Shown here one piece after another: positions 37,101 to 49,000 of a DNA stretch of 64,000 nucleotides (positions within the stretch are counted from its first letter, which is position 1; each line of letters begins with the position of its first letter). The stretch is from Semisulcospira habei (lineage: Eukaryota; Mollusca; Gastropoda; Semisulcospiridae). Location of the stretch: assembly GCA_036245525.1 (NCBI GenBank), contig BTPG01000002.1, positions 163,333,876 to 163,397,875 on the forward strand, written 5' to 3'. A program made the translations under genes and the position numbers. The notes beneath the pieces are model-generated. The model was not told the origin of the DNA. It ran no database searches and saw only the letters and a program-made list of their open reading frames with translations.

Positions 37101-39973
37101 AGCTCCTCCTCCTGAAGAGTGCGGCGGCTGATCTCCTTCCCTCGGTCTTCTGTACTCCACCTCTGGAGACCGTCCTCCGGCGATCTCCCTTCCCTGGTGC
37201 CGATCTCTCCTGTGCTGCGGCCCATCGGCTTCGCTGGACGGACGTTCTTGGCTCGGCTCCTGGATTCCCCTGACCCCACCACTGCCCGTCTCTCGCTGCG
37301 TCGTTGCCGGTCTTGACGGTTGGGGCGCTCTCCTTCTTCCGAATTTTCGCTCGTCGGCCGACCGCTGGCCCACGAACCTGACTTCGCGGCATGTCAACCC
37401 GCTGGGACTGGTTGCAGTCGGCGGGCCCTCGGCGCTTGGCGTTTCGATCTTCGGACTCAGGACCTCCTCGTCCTTCCGACAACCCCTCCTTCGTGGCTTG
37501 CCTTCAGATGCAGGAGGAACCCGCTCTCCCGACCTCTGCTTCCTCCTCTATCGCCCCTTCGCTGGTGCGAGGACAGCGACTTCTCCCTCCCAGCCCGTCA
37601 CACTCCCGGTCTCCTGTTCGTCCTGGCTGCCTACCTCTTGCAACGAGGCAGCTTCTTCACACCGATTGCGCCCTACGCTGGGACATCCTTCCCTGGTTCT
37701 GCGCTTCGATCCCTTGGGACAGACTGGTCGCTTACACCTACCCACCGGCGGTCCTGGTCCTCAAGTCCTGCTCAGCCTCCGGGGATGCAACGCAGTCCTT
37801 CTCCTGGTGGCTGTTCTCCTGGACCGGATTGTGGACTTCCGACCTTCTCAGTCTCGCCTCGGGCTCACCCTCCCTCTTCCCTCCCCCCGCACGATGCTCG
37901 AGCAGCGCCGACAGCCGCTCTTCCACCCCTGCCCGAGCGACTTCTCCTACACGCCTGGCGATTGTGCGGCAAGCTCTCTCTGCTGGAGGCTTCTCGCGTG
38001 CGACTGCAGACGCTATCGCTTCAGCCCGCAGACCTTCTACCAGACGTGTCTACGAGGGAAAGTGGCGTGCTTCGTGCCTGGTGCTCTGTCCGCCGCCTCT
38101 CCACCGTCGGCCTGACGACTCCTCAGCTCGCGGACTTCTTCGCTGGCTCGTCCAAGACCAAGGTTGGCTCCCCTCTGGTGCAGCAGCTACACCTCTTGAT
38201 CGCCGACGCCTACCGTCATCTTGGCCGTCCCGACCCAGCGTCTGCAAGGACCTGCCCGACCTTATGGCGCGTTTCGGCGTGCAGCGTCCGGTCTCCCGCT
38301 CCCTTGTCCCGCGCTGGGACCTTCCTGGTCCTCCCCTGGCTGACTTCGGACCATTGAACCGCCCCTTCTGGCCGCTTCGCTGACGTGCCTCGGAGACCTG
38401 CTTCCTGGTGGCCCTCGCCACGGCAGCCCGCGTCAGCGAGCTCCACGCGCTCTCGTCTCGCCCTTCCTGCCTGCAGTTCCGGGTGGATGGCTCCGTTCAG
38501 CTTCTCCCGGATCCGTCCTTTCTCGCTAAGACTAGATCTCCCTTGACGGCGCCTCAGGTCATCGCTCTTCGCCCGCCTTAGGGGCCCGACCTTCCTCGGG
38601 AGACTCGGCAGCAAGATCCGGTGCGTGCACTCCGTATCTACCTGCGTCGCTCCAAGTCCGTACGGAGGGAACGGACTCATCTCTTCTTGCCTCTCACCGC
38701 CGGCAGAACTGACATCTCTGCCCAAACGATCTCCTCCTGGCTCCGCTGGGTAATACGGTCCGCCTATTGCGACCTCTCCCCACAGGGAGCCGAGGCCCTC
38801 AGGATACGCGCCCATGAAGTTCGCGCTATGGCCGCAAGTCTCGCCTTTGACCGCAACTGCGCGGTTAAGGACATTGTGGCTGCAGTGGGATGGCGGGCCG
38901 AAACCACCTTTGCCCGCGTCTACCTCTGCGACCTGACGGTCCAGCGCGACAACCTCTCTCTGGTGGGCGACTTCTCTGCGGCACAGCACTCCCTCCAGGC
39001 GCCCCCGGCGCCTTACGTATGCACTTCGCTAAAATTGTCGGGAGTGTGTGATCAGGAGTGACGGGCCGTCCTCGTCCCTAATGAGGTTTCAGAAAGGGAT
39101 TCTGCGGCACCCTCCTCCTTTTTGGCATTCTTCCAGACAGTCATGTCATCGGTAATGTGTTTTGAGGAAACAAATTAATTTTTCTCTAAAATGTATTTTT
39201 TCGAAAAATACTTACCGATGACAGGACTCGGAGGTCCCTCCCTCCTCCCCGCTTGCCGCTGGTAACTCCGTAGACAACTGGCTAAAGGAGACACCACCGG
39301 GCACGTGACCGGATGGACAGGGGAGGCTACTCTCGTCCCTGTTAGGGATCCCCGAGAGCCTCCTGGGGGGACCCTTTGGGTCTTAGGCTAAAATTGGTAA
39401 GCAAGTAGACTATTTCCAGACAGTCATGTCATCGGTAAGTATTTTTCGAAAAAATACATTTTAGAGAAAAATTAATATTTTTGACATTACTTTGTATCCA
39501 TATGCGGGGGCTCACGAGGATCTATGCCTATTTTTGACATTACTTTGTTCCATGTGCGGGAGCTCATGAGGATCTATGTCTCTTGCAGTTGGATCGTGTG
39601 CATCTTTTTTTTTTTCCGCAGCGAAGGAGTCAATGTAGTACACTTTCCAAACGACCAACTCACCACTGTTGATGGGGTTGTCACTGTAGAAAACCCTGAA
39701 GTGTTTATAGTACGTCTGGTTCTTCTTCGCTACGTCCTGCAGCACTGCTGACAGCTCCTCGGCTCTCTGGATAACACGGGACAGCGTTATGTGTAATGAA
39801 AACGCCCCTGAATTGAATGGCATGAATTGTAACTGTAGGCACGAAACCGCTGACACCAAAATGGAACTGTCATGGAAAAAACTTCGTGTGTGGCTCATCG
39901 CGGTTTAAAATAATAAAATACAAAAATAAAACTAAATAAACACACGCACGCACGCATTTACACACACACACAC

Positions 39974-40057
<84 letters not shown>

Positions 40058-43000
40058 TTAGCCCGTTTTTTGCTAGCTGACGCAGGCTGCGTCTGCAATC
40101 TTTGATAATTCAACACAATAAACCCTAGGGGGTCCCATGAACATGCATTAAAAGTGGTGTCAGCAAGAGGCATAGATCCTCATGAGCCCCCGCAACTGCG
40201 GGGACTCATGAGGATCTATACCTCTTGCAGTTGGGTGGTGTTCATATTTTCTCGGCACTGAACGGGGGCCAAGAAGCAAAGCAGACGAGGTTGGTCAGAC
40301 CAAAAGAGTGCGGCACGGGAAACGACACATAGGTGGTTCCACACGGTAAGCAAGCCGAAATTTGGGAACACCATCATCTGACACATTTACCTCTGTGGTC
40401 ATGTTTCTCACAGTCTCGTTTGTGTTCATCCATCCGGAACAGGGTGAAATCTGCAACGACATGCATACACACAAATATGTACACCCTTTTGTCAGAGGAA
40501 GAAAGAGAAATTACAGACACTCGGTGGTTGGTGCGACACAGACAGCAGATCTGCACCACTTCTATGGTGTGCGTCGTTAACCGATTCACTGTTGAGAAAA
40601 GGTGAACACTGCAAGAGACATAGATCCTCATGAGCCGCCTCGGTCTCATGAGGATCTGTGCCTCTTGCTGACACCACTTTGTAGCCATGTTCCTTGGAAA
40701 GCCGGTGTTCTTTGGCGGTGAATTAACATAGATTTCAGAAACACAATTAGCGGCCGTCAGCAGCAGAGAAGGAATGAATGGATCAACGAAGCTAAACATT
40801 CAGTTGTGGACGCACGTGTCCAATTAAAAGTGAAGGCTGACGCCACACTGATGTAAACAATATGAGTACACGATTTAACCCCCCGTCCCTGCCACTCAGT
40901 GTGCGTAGGAATGTTTGTCCACTCAACAACCAAAAGCCACCACCGTCCGAGAGACACACGGATACAAATTGGTCTCAGCAAGAGGCATAGATCTTCATGA
41001 GCCCCCGCAGTTGCGGGGGCTCATGAAGATCTATGTCTCTTGCAGCTGGATCGTGTTCACTTTTCTCGGCAGTGAAGGGTTAACACATTTGTCAGTGGTG
41101 GGGGTGGGGGGGGGGGGGGAGTCTAGTTTTGGGTATGCAATAGGAGAAATTTGAATGTGCGGAGTAATTTGCATAAAAGAGCGGGCCCTTCAAAACGCGT
41201 TGTTATTTCAGACTTCGTTAAATGCCATGTAAATTTTAATAAACCGACGGAAATCGACTGTAAGTTATTTTGGAAAGCAAAAGGGCTTGGGGGAGATGTG
41301 CATATGTGTGTGTGTGTGGGGGGGGGGGGGCAATGTAGGCGACTACCTGAAGACAATTGAAGTAATCATAGAACTGGGCGTATGTGAACTTATTCCAATA
41401 GCGCCCGATGGGGTGGATGTGGTTCTTGAGACTGTCGTACAGCACCCGGCCATCCGCCAAACCCACCAGGAACACGGTGCTGTTGTACGGTAGACGGGTA
41501 TCCTGAAATGTACAGAAAAGTCAGTCAGAACAAGAACCGTTTGGGTCGGCAGAGGTGAAAGTTTTCATGAGCCCATGCAGTCACATCAATCAATCGGCTC
41601 CATGTACATAAGATGTTAGGGAAACTACTCAACCAGTTCTGCCAAGACAGTAAAACCTATTTTGAGTGAGCTACTTCTTTGCAAGAAAAGTGGTCTTACA
41701 AGACAGGTGCTCTGTTCAGAGAAGCCTTGAAGGACAAAACGTGTCACCTGTCATTAAAGACCGTCATTTTAGGAGGCTACAGCCACAGTCACAGCTACAG
41801 CCACCTAAATGATGGTCTTTAATGACAGGTGGTCTATCATGAGGGTGGACGCTCAAAACAGGTTATGTGGTACAAAAGGAGACATACCGACTATTGTGCA
41901 AGGGTTGTGCCACCACCCTCGCACTACCATAGCCTCTCTAATGAGCTGTAAAGCAGTCTCCAACTTGGGAATATTGGCCTTAGACCCCATTCACTCTCTT
42001 ACCAGATACTCCAATGTCCTTAGAACGTTCGCGCGCATCTCGCTGGGCTTGGTCATGTGAGCGAACGTGTCGTCAATGTGCCTGGAAAAGTAAAGCAAAT
42101 GGACGTCTGCATTAGTCCGTGTAAACGGTCATCAAAAGCAACAAACACGCATGTATTGCGCCTCTTACATGGCTCGCTGAGTCATTGGCAGATCTGTGAG
42201 GCTTTTTTAATAGGAGCTATTTCAACATCAGAATCAATTCAAAGGCAACAGGTAGAGCACAACAGCTCTCACACAGAGGGCACTTTTAGGGGCGGGTCAC
42301 TAGTCACCTCGAGGGGAGGGGGGGGGGGGTTCCAACGTTTTGTTTGGGACCTTCAACCTGACACAAAAGGTCTCCCTCAAGCTAAACATTCTAGTGGCCA
42401 AAAATTCAAACAGGGAAGTGGAGGGGGGGGGGGGGGGGCTCCAAACATCCCAAAAGGGACTTTGTTATAGCATTTTAAACAATTTTTTTTTTGGGGGGCG
42501 AGGGTCCAGAACCCCTAGGATCTCCTCAGATCCGCCCCTGACTTTGTTGGGCACGGTCCATCCCATCTTGTTATTATGATGGCAGGTCAGTGGCACTATC
42601 AAATATCGTCTACTGAATAGCTCTCCTGTTGTAATTTTTTGGGGGTGGAGTGATTCATTGGGGACAATTAAAATTTCTGAAATGTGTATATGCGGTGAGA
42701 TAATGCGTGTCATGAAGTGTACACCCTGCACTAAAAAATCCAAACCCCTCTTTACCCTTACCCGTTACAGACATCGTTACCGACGAGGGCGTAGATGACT
42801 ACAAGTGGCATGTCCTTACCCTGTGTCCGCGCCAGGCTGAAACACACGGAACAGCAAAAGTGACAACAGAATTCAGCACGTCATAATTCTTGGGGATGGG
42901 GGGGGGGGGGGGGGAGCCTATGGGGAATGTTAATCGCAGGTAAAAATATAACTCACATTTGCCTGTGAAATACTGACTTATACCGAGACGATATTTACCT

Positions 43001-46000
43001 AAGGTATCTGATTTATTAGGCCGCTAAATACCCTAGACGTAATCACAAAATATCAGGTAAATCCTGTATGAGTCTCCTGCAAGATTTTACATAGCAGCAG
43101 TTGTCATTAAGGTGCGAGGCTAATCGGGCTCTACCCCTGAGTTATCATGGTCGCTTCAGCCTGTCTTTTGTGTGGTTTCAGGGTGAAATGGGCAAGTGCC
43201 AGTGTCCGGAAACCTTGTGATGGCGGCTGTGCCTCCGTGACCAATTTGCTGAGACATGTATCTGCTGAATGTTACTGAACTCATTCGAGACTGACGAACG
43301 GCATCCGGATACGCGGCTTAAGCTTAAGCCGCGTATCCGGATGCCGTTCGTCCCGAATGGGTTAAGGCCTGGATCCACCATAAAGCAATGCCATTCGGCA
43401 GCGTCGAATGCGTAACACCTGATCGTATGCCCGATCATTGGGTAGCACTACACGCTCTGGAACGGGAATTACAGCGTAGCTGAAGGTTATTGCTCAGGTT
43501 CTGGCGCTGCCTTCAGAGGCCCAGAGAGGTGTGTTGGTCCAAGGAGCAGTTTCACTGACTGCCAGAGGCTGTCGGATGCCTCCCGCCTGATGAGAGCAGA
43601 GTACATGTAGGTTCTAATCTCATCGGACATCCGACAGTGCCTGATCGTGATGTCAAATTCAGATTGTTGCAATAGCAAACTCAGTCATATGGCCTGTCAT
43701 TGCCGTACGGCATTGCCTCGTCGTGGATCCATGCAGGCCTTTTGTGGCGGCACGTACTGTCGGAATCATCGCGACAAAAACCGCTATCGACAGCCAAAGG
43801 GTTAAGTTATTCTTGTCTATTAAGGCAAACTGTCCTACCTCTCCATAATGGGATTATCCATGGAGCCTGAGCGTGCCCCTGGGAACAGAGACAGAACACG
43901 TGACCAGTGACGTCACAAACTCACCTTTCCATAATGGGCTTGACCATAGAGTTAGAGTCGGCTCCTGGCAAGGGAAATGTAATGCAACGCTGTTAACACT
44001 TATATCGGGTATCCGATAACTAGTCGAAGGACAAATCGCACAATGAAAACTCGGCGAAGTGAGTGTTCTTCGAACGACAAGTCGTTACTTGACGCGACAA
44101 TTCGTCGGAAAAATCCGAAGTGACAGTTGGTCGAAAACTTATAACTATTTTGCTGCAACAGCTATCGACAGTCATCACTCAGTCTCCACAACGCTTTCAT
44201 TACCTGTCACACAACACCGATCATGAAAATGAAATCGCCAGTCAATCATAAACCACCAAGCAATCATAGCTGTTTTTTTTTTTCTAAAAATGTTTTGCAT
44301 CGAATTGTCGCATCGACGACGGTATTGTCGCACTGGACGAGTTGTCATTCGATGAAATGTTGCTTTTACGAGTTGTCGTTTCTACGAGAAGTCGTAGGCC
44401 CTGTGATATCATATTCATTATTTGACTTAACTCAAGTTCAGCCCGACGGCCGTCAGTATTTCCCACATTTTGGAGGCGTCATCTAATGACTATGCACCAT
44501 TTGCAGGAGATGGATCGACCATGATAATTCAACGGCAGTGCCAGATTAGCTTGACGCCGACAGGCGCTAAGCTAATCTGGCACTACCCGTGAATTATCAT
44601 GGTAGACCCATCTCCTGCTGTAGTGCCCCAGGGCTGAATGGGTTAAGTAGTTTGTTTTTTAATCTGTTTCGGAAATGATTTATTTCTGGGTGGGAAGAAC
44701 AACCACAACAAGAACAACAACAAACTACTGTCAGAAACACACATATTTAAAACACATACTTGTTGAAATAATCGTTGCATAATCGTTGAATCCTGAATGA
44801 AATTAAGAATGAAATTAAATTTTAAAAAAAAAGATTGTACAAGTTTACCATCTGATTTAACCCGCTCCTGACGCAGACCTTTTTCGTTAATTCAAGACCA
44901 AAAAAACCTAGATGTGTCAGGAGCAGGGATCAATGAAAGTGCTGTCAGCAAGAGGCATAGATCCTCATGAGCCCCCGCAAATGCAGGGGCTCATGAGGAT
45001 CGCATTTTCTAGGCACTGAGCAGGCTAATATCAAGAACTCCAAAAGCAGCTACCATTAACCTATATCATACTGAGGCTGAAAGCTTCACATTTGTACACT
45101 GCCATATGCAAGCTACATTATAGTACTTACAGATAAGGATATAGACCAATGGCTTTAGTTCAAGGGTTGTGCCAGAATACCTTGGCGCCTAGATTAAGAA
45201 CTCCCAAAGCAGCTACCATTGACCTATATCATACTGAGGCTAAAAGCTTCACATTTGTACACTGCCATATGCAAGCTACATTATAGAACTTACAGATAAG
45301 GATATAGACCAATGGCTTTAGTTCAAGGGTTGTGCCAGAATAGCTTGGCGCCTAGAGGCGCCAAGCTATTCTGGAATTTCTAGGCGCCAAGCTATTCTGG
45401 AACTACCCTTGAACTATGTTAGTCAAACGTATTTCACACATTGGTGTATTCCGAATGATACGGGTTAACAGCTGAAGAGGCATGCCCTACGTTGTTTTTT
45501 GGTCAGTTGGTTGGTTGGTTTGCTTGAAAGTTTTATTTGAATGCCTGTATGAATGTTTTGCGTGGTGGCTTTATTTCGTTCATGCCCCGCTTACCGTTGA
45601 CTGCTATGTTCTGATAGTCGCGGTGGTTACACAGGTTGGTCTGCCTCATCCTGAGGTACACCGAGTCGATAGGGCCACGGATCACCTCCGTCCAGTTGTT
45701 GAAGCCAAGGGCTGTGAGACATCCACGCCAAAACAACAACAAAAAAAAATGCCGAGCGTGTACAATGCAAATAAATAGTCAAGAAAGAAAGGATCACACT
45801 TCGGAACAACAAATGATAAATACTCACAAACCAGATAGGTGAGGCTAGCGCTGGCAGAATTGTACACAAACCAAGAGGAATCACTCAGCGCCGGACAGGG
45901 GATCTGACTGTTTGTTTGTCGGTGCTGAGTGATTCCTCTTGGTTTGTGAACAAATGATAAAGCAGTTCACCGTTTTGTCCTTCTTAACACATTACCCCCA

Positions 46001-49000
46001 ACGACCTACATCAGGATGTAGATTGACCATGATAATTCAAAGGTAGTGCCTGATTAGCTTGGCGCCATCAGGCGCCAAGCTAATCTGGCACTACCTTTGA
46101 ATTATCATAGTTGACCCATCTGATGCAACCGACACAGTCGTAAATTGCCCCCCCCCCCCCCCCCCCCCCTCCCTACCCCCCTCCAAATTTCAGAAATGCA
46201 GTCTTGGGGCGAAATGGGTTAAGTCACAGCGTTCTTTCCTTGTTACTTATTTCCAAGGGTTTGAACGACGTAAGGAAAGTCGGTATAGGCTGTTAGTGAC
46301 ATCAGAGCGCACAATGTTTGTTTGCAAATATCTCCGCAAAGAGCCAATTTTCTATATCAATCTTAGAACAAATATCATTCACGTGCGCGGGCCACCGGTG
46401 GCCGACGTCCGCTCCGATGGCCTTTTGAGCATCGGGTTCGTACACATCATCCCCAAGACGACTGAAGGCGCTCAAGTGGTTCTTGCGCGTGAACCCTCAC
46501 GTGCCCGGCTCCGACACACTCGAGTCTGCACCGGGCAGATGAAGTTTCACTCCAAGAAACGGTAGTATGCTAATGTACCAACTCATTTGCCCACAACAAG
46601 CTGAACGTGCAATGTGCGACCCACCTGTGACTGTGGAGAGTTCCGGCCAGTCAATCTCATTCTCCAGGATAAAGTCCAAGTGTTCGAACGCTTTCTAGTT
46701 CACAATGAGAAATCAATGTCATCACGCATACACAAATGTGACCCTAAAATATAATTAGGGCCTATGTGACATGAACCCGAACCATAAAAGACATACAATG
46801 ATACATGCACAAAAATCACTGTCATGACTAAACAAAAATAATTTAATTTAATGTACCTTATTTTATTTTATTATTTTATTTTGTTGTGTGTGTTTTTCTA
46901 ATAACTCATTCTGCCCGAGACACACCACAGCAAGATATGGCTCGACCATGATAGTTCAAGGCCATTGGGGGCAGAATAGCTTGGTGCCTACAGGCAGGCG
47001 GGAGCACTGGTCTTCACATGGCACTCAACTCTCACAGCTGGCTCCAGGTCCTTTACCTAGCCACACCCCGGTAACCGCTTCTGCTGGCGGGCAAAACGTT
47101 GTGAGGGGCTGACGCATCTCTAAGTCAGTTGAAATACTTGGAGAGGAGACGGGCGCCGCCAAGTTCGCCTAAGCCCATTGAAAGGACTGATGGACAAGCA
47201 ACAGAATAAGAATAACATGCCGGATCGGTCGGGGCCCGGATCACCAACGACCGCGCACCCCATTGGAGGTCTCCAGGGTGGGGGCGACAAGTGTGTTACT
47301 GGAACCAAACCCACCATCAAGCTGCCCACGCAAGGAATAACTATCGGAACTTGGAACGTTCGCACACTCTACCAGTGCGGCAAAGTGAAGGAACTCACCC
47401 ACGAGTTGAAGCGCTATCGCTGGGACATTGTAGGACTTGCAGAAGTTCGATGGACAGGCTTCGGAGAAACAACAACAGATGAAGGCCATAAAATCTGGTT
47501 CAGCGGAAAAGAAACCAAGCACGAACATGGCGTAGCTTTTATCGTAAGGAAAGAGGTGGCTGGAACTGTCATCAGCTGCACCCCCGTGTCAAGCAGACTA
47601 ATCTCCATCCGCATCTCCGCCCGACCGCACAACATCACTATCATTCAAGTATACGCTCCAACAGCAGATCATGATGATGAAGAATTAGAAGAATTTTACG
47701 AACAACTGGACAACATCATCAAGAAAACACCTAAGAAAGACATTCTGACTGTCCTCGGTGACTGGAATGCAAAGATCGGCCCTGACGCCTACCAACAATG
47801 GGCAGGAACAGCTGGCAAGTTTGGCCTTGGAGAAACAAACGACAGAGGCCTGCGACTTTTAGAGTTCGCACAGAGTCACCGTCTCACCGTTGCTAATACC
47901 CTCCATCCACACAAGAAGTCAAGAACAGTGACATGGCAATCACCAGGAGGCCTGGTCCATAACCAGATTGACTTCATCTTGCTGCCTCGACGATTCAAAT
48001 CCAGCGTTAACAAAGCACAAACGAGGTCCTTTCCTGGCGCTGATATTGGCAGTGACCACAACCTCGTCCTTACTAGCCTCAAGTTGAAGCTGGCATTGAA
48101 ACGAGATAGCAAGAGCCCTCGCATCAGATTCGACCTCCAGAAGCTAAAAGACCCGGAAGTAGAAGAGCTCTTCCAAGCCCAGGTGGGAGGCAGATTTGCA
48201 GCCTTGACTACTTTGGACTGTGACGTAGACACCCTTGCTGGAAATATAAAAGAGGTGTTACTTTCTGCAGCAGAAGAAGTGCTGGGGAAGCAGAGGAAGC
48301 GCAAACAGCCCTGGGTCACCGATGACATCCTCGATCTCTGTGATGAGAGGAGAGCCTGGAAGAAAAAGAGAGGCCAAGACCTCACATCAGCAAACAAGTA
48401 CAGACTTGTCAACAAGAAGATCAGGAAGAGGATGAAAGAAGCCAAAGAAGATTGGATTGAAGACCAGTGTTGTAGCGTGGAAGAGGGCATGGCAAACGGC
48501 AACAGCAAGAAGGCTTATGAAACGCTAAGGACCCTCACCAAGACTCAACAGCGAACAGCCACAGTCATCGAAGACAGCAGCGGCCAACTCCTTACGGAAA
48601 ACACTGCTGTACTAAACAGATGGACTGAGTACTGCCGAGACTTGTATAACTACAAGGCTGAGCCAGACACCAGCATCCTCCAAAACAACCAGGCTGGGGC
48701 CAGGAAGGCTGAAGACCTGCCAGTGTTAGCTGAAGAGGTGGAAGCAGCTGTACGCGGCCTGAAGGGAGGAAAGTCTCCAGGTGTAGACAACGTACCTGCT
48801 GAACTGTTGAAACATGGAGGAGAAGTAACAACGAAGGTCCTCACTACACTCTGTCAAAAGATCTGGGAGCAAAAGAAATGGCCAGTAGAATGGACACAGT
48901 CTCTAGTGATCCCGCTCCCCAAGAAAGGAAACCTGAAACAGTGCCAGAACTACAGAACTATCAGTCTGATAAGTCACCCTAGCAAAGTAATTCTTAGAAT

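Larger units (their letters stand above)
32236..39475 (+). mobile_element. DIRS-4: decayed, expanded DIRS-type retrotransposon (7.2 kb)
   Basis: Left ITR (about 32251-32425) and right ITR (about 39270-39445) are complementary, with CTCTCGGGGATCCC and GGTGTCTCCTTTAGCCAG blocks. The internal complementary region is at 39126-39232. Rejoining the flanks gives ATGCC + TATTTTTGAC, the normal HP-B array unit, so there is no target duplication. Coding blocks are decayed. The 5' half has a ~280-bp tandem triplication, a foldback insert, a ~10-unit tandem array and a 5S-like segment. It lies in the last AOAH intron, antisense to the gene. Confidence 0.88.

Noticed and set aside
35780..37482. Two 270-codon - strand open frames
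   Set aside because: GC-rich antisense shadows of DIRS-4 gag and RT sequence; Arg/Gly/Pro-rich with no domain.
39870..40173. Cys-Val repeat open frames on the - strand
   Set aside because: Translation of the CA microsatellite.
47876..48508. 210-codon open frame on the - strand (and its twin at 62490-63122)
   Set aside because: It is the antisense shadow of the RTE endonuclease ORF, with no recognisable motif.
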